Positions 8,353 through 16,093 of a stretch of DNA of 62,610 nt are shown one piece after another. The DNA is from Stenotrophomonas sp. UBA2124 (GTDB lineage Bacteria; Pseudomonadota; Gammaproteobacteria; Xanthomonadales; Xanthomonadaceae), in NCBI GenBank assembly GCA_002329155.1, contig DCXY01000052.1, forward strand, positions 37,327-99,936, in the 5' to 3' direction. The notes beneath the pieces are model-generated. The model was not told the DNA's origin. It was given only the letters and a program-made list of their open reading frames with translations, and did no database searches. Position 1 is the stretch's first letter; every line of letters starts with the position of its first letter. The position numbers and the translations under genes are program-made.

Positions 8353-8378
8353 AAACGCCCGGCATACACCGGGCGTTT
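8353..8378 (-). terminator. Terminator of the M3 peptidase gene
   Basis: Perfect ten-base stem AAACGCCCGG / CCGGGCGTTT with a six-base loop, followed on the minus strand by TTTTCTTTTGG. It lies 32 bp after the minus-strand stop at 8410. Confidence 0.85.
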
Positions 8379-8409
8379 CCATCACATCCACCGCATCAGC
8401 AGCGGAAAC

Positions 8410-10581
8410 TTACTTGCCGCCCTCGGCGGTGGTCAGGCCACGCTTCTCCAGCAGCGGCTCGATCTGCGGATCGTGGCCGGCGAAGTTGCGGAACAGCTCC
8501 ATCGCATCAACACTGCCGCCCTTGGACAGCAGGGTCTCGCGGAAACGGTCACCGTTGGCGCGCGACAGGCCACCATTCTCGCGGAACCACTTCTGCGTGT
8601 TGGCGTCCAGCACCTCGGACCAGATGTAAGCGTAGTAGCCGGCCGAGTAGCCGCTCATGATGTGGCTGAAGTACGGGGTCTTGTAACGCGGCGGTACCGG
8701 CGCGTAGTAGATGCCGTCCTTCACCAGCGCCGCGTGCTCGAACTTCATCACGTCGTTGGGCGACGGGACTTCGCTCACGCCGATCTGGTGCCAGTTCTGG
8801 TCCAGCATCGCGGCACCCAGATACTCGGTGGTGGCGAAGCCCTGGTTGAATTTGGACGCGGCAATCACCTTGTCCAGCAGCGCCTGCGGCATGGCCGAAC
8901 CGTTCTGGTAGTGCTTGGCGTAGTTGGCCAGGATGGTGGGCTCGTCGGACCACATCTCGTTGACCTGCGAGGGGAACTCCACGAAGTCACGCGGCACGGC
9001 GGTGCCGGAGAAGTACGGGTACTTCACGTTCGAGAACATGCCATGCAGCGCGTGGCCGAACTCGTGGAACGTGGTGGTCACTTCGTCCCAGGTCAGCAGG
9101 GTCGGCTTGCCGGCCGGCGGCTTGGGAATGTTGAGGTGGTTGGCCACCACCGGCTTGTTGCCGGTCAGTGCCGACTGCGACACATAGGAGTTCATCCATG
9201 CGCCACCGCGCTTGGACTGGCGTGCATACGGGTCGAAGATGAAGATCGCCAGCTGGCTGCCGTCGGCATCGAACACGTCATAGACGGTGACATCGTCGTG
9301 GTACACCGGCAGGTCGGTGCGCTGCTTGAAGCTCAGGCCGAACTCCTTGCCGGCGGCATAGAACACGCCGTTCTCCAGCACGTTCTTCAGTTCGAAATAC
9401 GGCTTGAGCTGCGACTCGTCGAAGTTGTACTTGGCCTGGCGGACCTTCTCGCTGTAGAAGGCCCAGTCCCACGGCTGCAGCTCGAAGGTCGGCTTGCCGG
9501 CGGCTTTCTGCTCGGCGTCGATCATCGCCTGCAGGTCGGCGGCCTCGCGCTTGGCATTGGCCACGGCGGCCGGGGCCAGCTGGCCCAGCATTGCGTTGAC
9601 CGCTTCCGGTGTCTTGGCGGTCTGGTTGCCCAGCGAGTAGGCGGCGAAATTCGGGAAGCCCATCAGCGCGGCCTTCTCGGCACGCAGGGTCATGATGCGC
9701 GAGACCAGCGCGGTGTTGTCGTACTCGCCACCCTTGCTGCCACGTGCCACGGACGCCTCGTAGATCTTCTGGCGCAGTTCGCGGTTGGTCAGGTTGGTCA
9801 GTGTCGGCTGGCCGGTGGTGTTGAGCAGGGCGATCACGTACTTGCCGTCCAGCTTGCGTGCCTTGGCGGCTTCGGCGGCAGCGGCGATCTGCTCTTCGGA
9901 CAGGCCATCGAGCTGCTTGACGTCATCGACCACGATGAACGACCCGTTGACCTCGTTGAGCACGTTCTGGCTGAACTTGGTGCCCAGGTTGGCCAGCTCG
10001 GCGTTCATTTCCTTCAGCTTGGCCTTGTCGGCGTCGGACAGCTTGGCGCCGGCGCGGACGAAGTTGTCGTAGTACTTCTCAACCAGCCGCAGACCCTCGG
10101 CATCCAGGCCCAGCTTGGCGCGGTTGTTGTACAGCGTCTCGATGCGCTGGAACAGGGCGCCATTGAGGTTGATGGCATCACTGTGCGCGGCGAACTTGGC
10201 CGAGTAGTCAGCCTGCAGCTTCTTGCGCGCATCGTTGGTGTCCGCGCCGCTGAGCGAGAAGAACACGGTGGTGGCGCGGTCCAGAATGTCGCCGCTCTTT
10301 TCCAGCGCGATCAGGGTGTTCTCGAAGGTCGGCGCCGAACGCTGGTTGGCGATGGCGGCCACTTCCTTCAGCTGCTGCGCCATGCCGGCGTCGAAGGCCG
10401 GGGCGAAGTCGCTGTCCTTGATCTTGTCGAACTGCGGGTAGTGCAGCGGCAGCGTGCTTTCGGCGAAGAACGGGTTGGCCTGTTGTGCCGCAGTGGGGCT
10501 GGCGGCGTTTGCGGTCACGCTGTAGGCCGGCAGGGCGAGGCCCAGGGTCGCGGCGAGGGCAAGGGCGAGGCGGGTGTTCAA
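8410..10581 (-). CDS. dcp: M3-family metallopeptidase, peptidyl-dipeptidase Dcp type, exported
   Basis: The 723-residue zinc peptidase releases dipeptides from the C-terminus of oligopeptides. The M3 signature FHEFGHALHG gives the HExxH zinc site, with the downstream Glu supplied in the following helix. The N-terminus MNTRLALALAATLGL... ANA is a clear signal peptide, so it acts in the periplasm. I place the start at a TTG (10581), with GGAG eight bases upstream. The frame continues much further upstream but there it crosses the glutathione peroxidase gene. The gene is single, ends in a good terminator, and is divergent from gpx. An alternative name is oligopeptidase A-like, but the length and the signal peptide fit Dcp better. 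Confidence 0.88.
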   Translation of the reverse strand: MNTRLALALAATLGLALPAYSVTANAASPTAAQQANPFFAESTLPLHYPQFDKIKDSDFAPAFDAGMAQQLKEVAAIANQRSAPTFENTLIALEKSGDILDRATTVFFSLSGADTNDARKKLQADYSAKFAAHSDAINLNGALFQRIETLYNNRAKLGLDAEGLRLVEKYYDNFVRAGAKLSDADKAKLKEMNAELANLGTKFSQNVLNEVNGSFIVVDDVKQLDGLSEEQIAAAAEAAKARKLDGKYVIALLNTTGQPTLTNLTNRELRQKIYEASVARGSKGGEYDNTALVSRIMTLRAEKAALMGFPNFAAYSLGNQTAKTPEAVNAMLGQLAPAAVANAKREAADLQAMIDAEQKAAGKPTFELQPWDWAFYSEKVRQAKYNFDESQLKPYFELKNVLENGVFYAAGKEFGLSFKQRTDLPVYHDDVTVYDVFDADGSQLAIFIFDPYARQSKRGGAWMNSYVSQSALTGNKPVVANHLNIPKPPAGKPTLLTWDEVTTTFHEFGHALHGMFSNVKYPYFSGTAVPRDFVEFPSQVNEMWSDEPTILANYAKHYQNGSAMPQALLDKVIAASKFNQGFATTEYLGAAMLDQNWHQIGVSEVPSPNDVMKFEHAALVKDGIYYAPVPPRYKTPYFSHIMSGYSAGYYAYIWSEVLDANTQKWFRENGGLSRANGDRFRETLLSKGGSVDAMELFRNFAGHDPQIEPLLEKRGLTTAEGGK

Positions 10582-10737
10582 GTCGGAAGCTCCGGAAAAA
10601 TACTGAACCCGAAGGGTAACCTGCGGCAGCGGCCCGGTGGGTGTGCCGAACGGCATGGACCCGTCATTTCGACGACGATGACCACCGGGGCGGCCCCGAT
10701 GGCGTAGGCTTGGCAGTCTGTTGCTGGAGACCATGGC

Positions 10738-11235
10738 ATGACCTGCGCTTACGATTTCCAGACCACCACGCTCGATGGTCAACCGCTGGACTTGGCCGGC
10801 TACCGAGGCAAGGCGCTGTTGGTGGTGAACACGGCCTCCAGATGCGGCTTCACTCCCCAGTACGAGGGGCTGGAGCAGCTCTGGCAGAGCTATGGGCCGC
10901 AGGGGCTGGTGGTGCTGGGCTTCCCCTGCGACCAGTTCGGCCATCAGGAGCCGGGCGACGCGGGTGAGATCGGCAGCTTCTGCAGCCTGAACTACGGCGT
11001 GAGTTTCCCGATGTCCACCAAGGTGGAGGTCAACGGTGCCAACGCCCATCCGCTATGGCAGTGGCTGAAGGCCCGCAAGCGCGGTGCGCTGGGCATTGCC
11101 GCCATCAAATGGAACTTCAGCAAGTTCCTGGTTGGCCGCGACGGACAGGTGATCGAACGCTACGCGCCTACGACCAAACCGGAAGCATTGGAGGGGGATA
11201 TCCGTGCGGCGCTGGGAGAGAGCAGGGCGGAGTGA
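10738..11235 (+). CDS. Glutathione peroxidase family protein
   Basis: The 165-residue thioredoxin-fold peroxidase has the family motifs NTASRCGFTPQY (peroxidatic Cys36, not selenocysteine), FPCDQFGHQEPG (Gln and a second Cys that in many relatives is the resolving Cys) and KWNFSKFLV (Trp and Asn of the catalytic tetrad). Bacterial members of this type (BtuE-like) reduce hydroperoxides, mostly with thioredoxin rather than glutathione. It is cytoplasmic and appears to be transcribed alone. It is convergent with higBA, whose stop lies six bases past its own. Confidence 0.9.
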   Translation: MTCAYDFQTTTLDGQPLDLAGYRGKALLVVNTASRCGFTPQYEGLEQLWQSYGPQGLVVLGFPCDQFGHQEPGDAGEIGSFCSLNYGVSFPMSTKVEVNGANAHPLWQWLKARKRGALGIAAIKWNFSKFLVGRDGQVIERYAPTTKPEALEGDIRAALGESRAE

Positions 11236-11241
11236 GCGTGC

Positions 11242-11535
11242 TCAGGCCGTTTTCAGGCGTAGACGGCTGACGCCACGCAGGTCCACATGCTGGCGGGCAA
11301 CCCACAGATCGTGCGCGTCCTGCATGGTCAGCCAGCTCTCCGGACTACGACCCAGCGCCTTGGCAAGGCGCAGGGCCATCTCCGGGCTGACCCGGCTGCT
11401 GCCATTGAGTACCCGGCTCAGCGTGGAGGCCGCCACGCCGAGCTTCTCGGCCAGTTCGCGGCCGCTGATGCCGTTGGGCTCAAGATAGATGCCGGTGATG
11501 AATTCACCGGGGTGCGGCGGGGCATGCATGCTCAT
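11242..11535 (-). CDS. higA: HigA-type antitoxin (XRE family)
   Basis: The 97-residue DNA-binding protein begins with the HigA signature PPHPGEFI and then a helix-turn-helix of the XRE class (ISGRELAEKLGVAASTLSRVLNG). It binds the HigB toxin and represses the operon. It lies second in the unit, as usual for higBA. Its ATG shares one base with the higB stop. The start is at 11535, with ATG 11529 as an in-frame alternative. A perfect inverted repeat upstream of higB (11830-11846) is the likely operator. Confidence 0.9.
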   Translation of the reverse strand: MSMHAPPHPGEFITGIYLEPNGISGRELAEKLGVAASTLSRVLNGSSRVSPEMALRLAKALGRSPESWLTMQDAHDLWVARQHVDLRGVSRLRLKTA

Positions 11536-11813
11536 CAGTGATAGTCCTCGTAATCCAGCACACAGGCATTGCCATCCTTGAACGCGAAGGTGAGGCGCCA
11601 ATTACCACTCACACTGATCGACCAACGCCCTTTCAGGCCGCCCTTGAGTGGATGCAGCCTGAAACCAGGGATATCCATGTCCTCGATGACCTGTGCCGTA
11701 TCCAGTGCGCTGAGCTGAAGCCGAAGGCGTTCTGCATGGCCTGCCTGTACGCCGCTGGTATTGCCTGTTTCAAATAGCCTGCACAGTCCCTTGTGCCGGA
11801 ATGATTTGATCAT
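11535..11813 (-). CDS. higB: HigB-type mRNA interferase toxin (RelE superfamily)
   Basis: The 92-residue toxin is full length for HigB. Typical features are MIKSFRHKGL at the start, then LDTA..., HPLKGxLKGRWSISVSGNWRLTF and the C-terminal DYEDYH with the catalytic His/Tyr end. HigB cuts mRNA on the ribosome. It forms a two-gene unit with the HigA antitoxin directly downstream. It is likely a chromosomal stress or addiction module. The codons look like those of the neighbours, so there is no sign of very recent gain. Confidence 0.9.
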   Translation of the reverse strand: MIKSFRHKGLCRLFETGNTSGVQAGHAERLRLQLSALDTAQVIEDMDIPGFRLHPLKGGLKGRWSISVSGNWRLTFAFKDGNACVLDYEDYH

Positions 11814-11829
11814 GCGCCGAACATAGCAT

Positions 11830-11846
11830 GTTGCGCACCACGCAAC
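11830..11846. promoter_or_regulatory. Candidate HigA operator upstream of higBA
   Basis: Perfect inverted repeat GTTGCG-CACCA-CGCAAC about 17-33 bp upstream of the higB start codon, where a HigA dimer would be expected to bind and repress. Inference from position and symmetry. Confidence 0.55.
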
Positions 11847-11877
11847 GCGCGTGATTTCTATCGGTCACAAACAATAA

Positions 11878-11900
11878 CGGCCAGACATCGAGTCTGGCCG
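11878..11900 (-). terminator. Terminator of fpr
   Basis: Nine-base perfect stem CGGCCAGAC / GTCTGGCCG with five-base loop, followed on the minus strand by TTATTGTTTGT. It lies 40 bp after the fpr stop. Confidence 0.75.
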
Positions 11901-11940
11901 CTGCATGCGGACTGCCTGATCGGGCTGCGCGCCCGTTGCA

Positions 11941-12723
11941 TCACTTCTCGACGAAGGCGCGCTCGAACACGTAGTGGCCGGCGGTGCCGATGCGGGTGGA
12001 CACCTCGAAGCCGCGCGCGTCCAGCACCGTGCGCAGGTCGGCCAGCATCTGCGGGCTGCCACAGATCATGAAACGGTCGTTGGCCGGGTCCAGCGGCGGC
12101 AGGCCCAGGGTCTTCTGCATCTGGCCGGTTTCCATCAGCGTGGTCAGACGGCCCTGGTTGACGAACGGCTCGCGGGTGACCGCCGGGTAATACAGCAGCT
12201 TGTCGCGCACGATATCGCCGAGGATTTCATCGTTCGGCAGTTCCTGCTCGAAGTAGTCGCGGTAAGCGAGGTCCTTCTCGAAGCGCACGCCGTGGCAGAC
12301 GATGACCTTCTCGAAACGCTCGTAGGTTTCCGGGTCCTTGACGATGCTCAGCCACGGCGCCAGGCCGGTGCCGGTACCCAGCAGGTACAGGTGCTTGCCC
12401 GGGTGCAGGTCGCTGATCAGCAGGGTGCCGGTGGGCTTCTTGCCGACCAGTATCTTGTCGCCGGGCTTGAGGTGCTGCAGGCGCGAGGTCAGCGGGCCGT
12501 CCTGCACCTTGATGCTGAAGAAATGCAGCTGCTCTTCCCAGTTGGCGCTGGCAATGGAGTAGGCACGCATCAACGGGCGCGCACCTTCATTCTCCAGCCC
12601 GATCATCACGAACTGGCCGTTGTCGAAGCGGAAACCGCTGTCGCGGGTGGTGGAAAAGCTGAAGTAGGCGTCCGTCCAGTGACGGACTTCAAGCACCGTT
12701 TCGGCGCCGAAAGCGGAGGACAT
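11941..12723 (-). CDS. fpr: Ferredoxin-NADP+ reductase
   Basis: The 260-residue cytoplasmic flavoprotein passes electrons between NADPH and ferredoxin or flavodoxin. The FAD-binding half carries RAYSIAS (RxYS motif) and the NADP half carries LLGTGTGLAP, then CGSPQM near the end. The C-terminus VEK is typical of the bacterial subclass. ATG 12723 gives the family length. A candidate promoter upstream on the minus strand has TAGAAT as -10 and TTCGCA as -35 with 16 bp spacing. Such enzymes are often induced in oxidative stress. The gene is transcribed alone and ends in a hairpin. Confidence 0.94.
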   Translation of the reverse strand: MSSAFGAETVLEVRHWTDAYFSFSTTRDSGFRFDNGQFVMIGLENEGARPLMRAYSIASANWEEQLHFFSIKVQDGPLTSRLQHLKPGDKILVGKKPTGTLLISDLHPGKHLYLLGTGTGLAPWLSIVKDPETYERFEKVIVCHGVRFEKDLAYRDYFEQELPNDEILGDIVRDKLLYYPAVTREPFVNQGRLTTLMETGQMQKTLGLPPLDPANDRFMICGSPQMLADLRTVLDARGFEVSTRIGTAGHYVFERAFVEK

Positions 12724-12893
12724 GGCGTGGGGGTTGTAGAAGTATGACTGCGCTATTCTAGCCGACTTCCCGTTGATGCGAATGGATCGCATTTGAGGGC
12801 GGCCGGCCTGCCGGGTGGTCTGCACCCTGCCGGCCAGTGTCCGGAAGGGCGCGCATGCTTCCGAGGCCCGAAGCCAGGCCCGGAAGCCAGGGT

Positions 12894-14135
12894 TCAGAAC
12901 AGGATGCGGGTACGCAGGGTGCCGGGGATGGCGGCCAGCTCGTCGCGGATGGCGGCGGCCTGTTCCTCGGTGGCGCTGATGTCGATCACCACGTAGCCCA
13001 CTTTCGGGTCGGTACGCAGGAACTGGCCGTCGATGTTGAGGTTGTGGCGCGAGAAGATCTCGTTGATCCTGGACAGCACGCCGGGCACGTTGCGATGGAT
13101 GTGCAGCAGGCGCAGGCTCTGCTCGTGCTCGGGCAGGGTCACTTCCGGGAAGTTGACCGCGGACAGGGTGGAGCCGTTGTCGCTGTAGCGCACCAGCTTG
13201 GCGGCGACTTCGATGCCGATGTTCTCCTGCGCCTCCAGCGTGGAGCCGCCCACATGCGGGGTCAGGATCACGTTGTCATGCGCGGTCAGCGGCGACTCGA
13301 ACTGGTCGCCATTGCCCTTGGGTTCGACCGGGAACACGTCCACCGCCGCACCACCGATATGGCCCGAACGCAGCGCCGCATCCAGTGCGTCGATATCGAC
13401 CACGGTGCCGCGCGCGGCGTTGATCAGGTGCGCACCCTTCTTCATCTTCGCCAGCTGCGGCGCGCCGATCATCCACTGCGTGGCGGCGGTTTCCGGCACA
13501 TGCAGGGTGACCACATCCGATTGCGCGAGCAGGTTGTCCAGGCTGATGGCCGGGTGCGCGTTGCCCAGCGACAGCTTGGTTTCGATGTCGTGGAAGATCA
13601 CCTTCATGCCGAAGGCTTCGGCCAGCACGCCCACCTGGGTACCGATGTGGCCGTAGCCGATGATGCCCAGGGTCTTGCCGCGCACCTCATGGCTGCCATC
13701 GGCCGACTTGGACCAGCCACCACGGTGGCACTGCGCGTTCTTCTGCGGAATGCCACGGGTCAGCAGGATGGCCTCGGCGATGACCAGTTCGGCCACCGAA
13801 CGGGTGTTGGAATAGGGCGCGTTGAACACCGGCACGCCGGCCAGTTCGGCCGCTTCCAGGTCCACCTGGTTGGTACCGATGCAGAAGCAGCCCACCGCGA
13901 TCAGGCGCTTGCCATGCGCCAGCACTTCGGCGCTGAGCTGGGTGCGCGAGCGGATGCCGACGATGTGGGCCTCGGCGATGCGTTCCTTCAGCTCGTCCTC
14001 GGGCAGCGACTTGGTGTGGAACTCGATCTGTGAATAGCCGGCCGCCTTGAAGGTGTCCACGGCAGACTGGCTGACCCCCTCCAGCAACAAAACGCGGATG
14101 TCCTGCTTCGGGAACGAGGTCTTCTTGGGCGACAT
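12894..14135 (-). CDS. serA: D-3-phosphoglycerate dehydrogenase
   Basis: The 413-residue enzyme starts serine biosynthesis by oxidising 3-phosphoglycerate with NAD. SerA enzymes of this class also reduce 2-oxoglutarate to D-2-hydroxyglutarate. The NAD-binding loop is GYGHIG (160-165) and the catalytic residues are Arg242 (NAARGTVVD), Glu271 and His294 (TPHVGGST). A C-terminal ACT domain (about 340-413) gives feedback control by serine. The length matches E. coli SerA (410). It is divergent from a D-2-hydroxyglutarate-dehydrogenase-like gene 205 bp away, a pairing that makes biochemical sense because that enzyme removes the by-product. Confidence 0.95.
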   Translation of the reverse strand: MSPKKTSFPKQDIRVLLLEGVSQSAVDTFKAAGYSQIEFHTKSLPEDELKERIAEAHIVGIRSRTQLSAEVLAHGKRLIAVGCFCIGTNQVDLEAAELAGVPVFNAPYSNTRSVAELVIAEAILLTRGIPQKNAQCHRGGWSKSADGSHEVRGKTLGIIGYGHIGTQVGVLAEAFGMKVIFHDIETKLSLGNAHPAISLDNLLAQSDVVTLHVPETAATQWMIGAPQLAKMKKGAHLINAARGTVVDIDALDAALRSGHIGGAAVDVFPVEPKGNGDQFESPLTAHDNVILTPHVGGSTLEAQENIGIEVAAKLVRYSDNGSTLSAVNFPEVTLPEHEQSLRLLHIHRNVPGVLSRINEIFSRHNLNIDGQFLRTDPKVGYVVIDISATEEQAAAIRDELAAIPGTLRTRILF

Positions 14136-14340
14136 GTCGGTTGCGGCGCGTGGAGGGTAGGGCCGTTCATCATGCCAGAGTCCGGGCGGGTTTGGTGCGC
14201 TGCGCAACGGGCCAAGACATTGATGGCAAAAGGTTTCAGATGAATTTACCCGCGCGCGGGCGGGTGCGGGGCGGGCGACTGGACGGCACGCGGCGGGGCT
14301 GGCACGCTTGCGGGCTTTCACGCAGTCCAGACATCCCACC

Positions 14341-15729
14341 ATGAGCGACCCGCGCCTGCACGCCCTGCAGCAGTCCTGCCCCGGCCTGCGCCTGAAGACC
14401 GACCCGGCCGACCTGGAACACTACGGCCGCGACTGGACCCGCCGCTGGGCGCCCGCACCGCTGGCAATCGCCCTGCCGGCCACGCTGGAAGAGGTGCTGG
14501 CGGTGGTGCGCTGGGCCAACGCGCATGACGTGGCGGTGGTGCCGTCCGGTGGCCGGACCGGCCTGTCCGGCGGTGCGGTGGCGGCCAATGGCGAGCTGGT
14601 GCTCAGCCTGGAGCGCATGAACAAGGCGCTGGAGTTCAATGCCGTGGACCGCACCCTCACGGTGCAGGCCGGCATGCCGCTGGAGGCCGTGCACAACGCG
14701 GCCAGGGAGCATGGGCTGATCTACCCGGTGGACTTCGCCGCGCGCGGTTCCTGCTCGATCGGCGGCAACATCGCTACCAACGCCGGTGGCATCCGCGTGA
14801 TCCGCTATGGCAACACCCGTGAGTGGATTGCCGGGCTTACCGTGGTGGCAGGCAATGGCGAGCTGCTGCAGCTCAACAAGGGGCTGATCAAGAATTCCAG
14901 CGGCTACGATTTCCGCCAGCTGATGATCGGTTCGGAAGGCACGCTCGGCATCGTGGTGGAAGCCACGCTCAAACTGACCGACCCGCCGCCGGCCACCAAC
15001 GTCATGCTGCTGGCGCTGCCGTCCTTCGACGTGCTGATGCAGGTGTTTGCCGCGTTCCGCGAGCGGCTGCAGCTGGAGGCGTTCGAGTTCTTCACCGACC
15101 GCGCGGTGCACCACGTCACCAGCCACGGTGCACATTATCCGTTCGAGCAGGTGCACCCGTACTACGTGGTCACCGAGTACGCCTCCGCTGACGAGGCCGG
15201 CGAAGCGGCGGCAATGGCCGCGTTCGAGCACTGCATGGAGCAGGGCTGGGTGCTGGATGGCGTGATCAGCGCCAGCGAGGCGCAGGCGCAGCAGCTGTGG
15301 CGCCTGCGTGAGGGCATCACCGAGGCGGTGGCGCGCTACAAGCCGTACAAGAACGACGTTTCGGTACGCATTTCGGCCATGCCAGCCTTCCTCGCCGAGG
15401 CGCAGGCGCTGATCAATGGGGAATACCCGCATTTTGATGTGGTCTGGTTCGGCCATATCGGCGACGGCAACCTGCACATCAACGTGCTCAAGCCCGATGA
15501 CACCAGCGATGCGCAGTTCCTGGAGCAGTGCGAGCACGTCACCAAGCTGCTGGCGCAGGTGCTGCACCGTTTCAGCGGCAGCATTTCCGCCGAGCACGGC
15601 ATTGGTCTGGTCAAGAAGGCCTATCTGGAAAGCACCCGCGATGCGGCGGAGATCGCGCTGATGCGCGGCGTCAAGCGCGCGTTTGACCCGAAGGGGCTGC
15701 TGAACCCGGGCAAGCTGTTCGACCTCTGA
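14341..15729 (+). CDS. FAD-linked oxidase, D-2-hydroxyglutarate dehydrogenase type
   Basis: The 462-residue flavoenzyme belongs to the GlcD/DLD family. The PP-loop FAD domain shows VPSGGRTGLSGG (about 74-85) and GGNIATNAGG. The C-terminal cap and metal site show HIGDGNLHIN and ISAEHGIGLVK. Family members oxidise D-2-hydroxy acids (D-lactate, glycolate, D-2-hydroxyglutarate) and pass electrons to quinone or an electron-transfer flavoprotein. The divergent neighbour is serA. In Pseudomonas stutzeri a D-2-hydroxyglutarate dehydrogenase is known to recycle the product of SerA side activity, so that substrate is the best guess. D-lactate dehydrogenase is the main alternative. Confidence 0.82.
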   Translation: MSDPRLHALQQSCPGLRLKTDPADLEHYGRDWTRRWAPAPLAIALPATLEEVLAVVRWANAHDVAVVPSGGRTGLSGGAVAANGELVLSLERMNKALEFNAVDRTLTVQAGMPLEAVHNAAREHGLIYPVDFAARGSCSIGGNIATNAGGIRVIRYGNTREWIAGLTVVAGNGELLQLNKGLIKNSSGYDFRQLMIGSEGTLGIVVEATLKLTDPPPATNVMLLALPSFDVLMQVFAAFRERLQLEAFEFFTDRAVHHVTSHGAHYPFEQVHPYYVVTEYASADEAGEAAAMAAFEHCMEQGWVLDGVISASEAQAQQLWRLREGITEAVARYKPYKNDVSVRISAMPAFLAEAQALINGEYPHFDVVWFGHIGDGNLHINVLKPDDTSDAQFLEQCEHVTKLLAQVLHRFSGSISAEHGIGLVKKAYLESTRDAAEIALMRGVKRAFDPKGLLNPGKLFDL

Positions 15730-15793
15730 CCCTTCGACCTCGGGCGTTTGGCCAGTTACTCTGTCGCCCTGTTTCTTTCACGGCTACCCACCG

Positions 15794-16093
15794 ATGATTC
15801 GTCCGACCCTGTTCTGCGCTCTGCTTGCCCTGCCGATGACGGTGTTTGCCGGCAGTTTTGCCGGTACGTCCGCAGGTTCCGCCTCCGGTGCCTCGTCCAA
15901 CTCGTCGGGCAGCTCGTCCGGTGACGACAAGGTGGTGCTGGACGCGCGCGAAGATGCCGCTGGCTTCGTTGCCAGCAATGGCGCGATCCGTGGCGCATGG
16001 CTGGAAGCGGCGCTGATCCACCTGCGCGAGACCGACGCCGCTGCACGCCAGGCCAGCGACATGGAACTGGCGCGGAAGATTCTGGCCCTGTGA
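15794..16093 (+). CDS. DUF2388 family secreted small protein
   Basis: The 99-residue precursor has a signal peptide (cleavage near VFAG), a Ser/Gly-rich low-complexity stretch, and then the DUF2388 core DDKVVLDAREDAAGFVAS with the following NGAIRGAWLEAALIHLRE and the terminal LARKILAL. These fit the family known mainly from Pseudomonas and Xanthomonadaceae. It has no known function. Its stop overlaps the start of the DUF4105 gene by four bases (GTGA), so the two are translationally coupled. Confidence 0.85.
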   Translation: MIRPTLFCALLALPMTVFAGSFAGTSAGSASGASSNSSGSSSGDDKVVLDAREDAAGFVASNGAIRGAWLEAALIHLRETDAAARQASDMELARKILAL

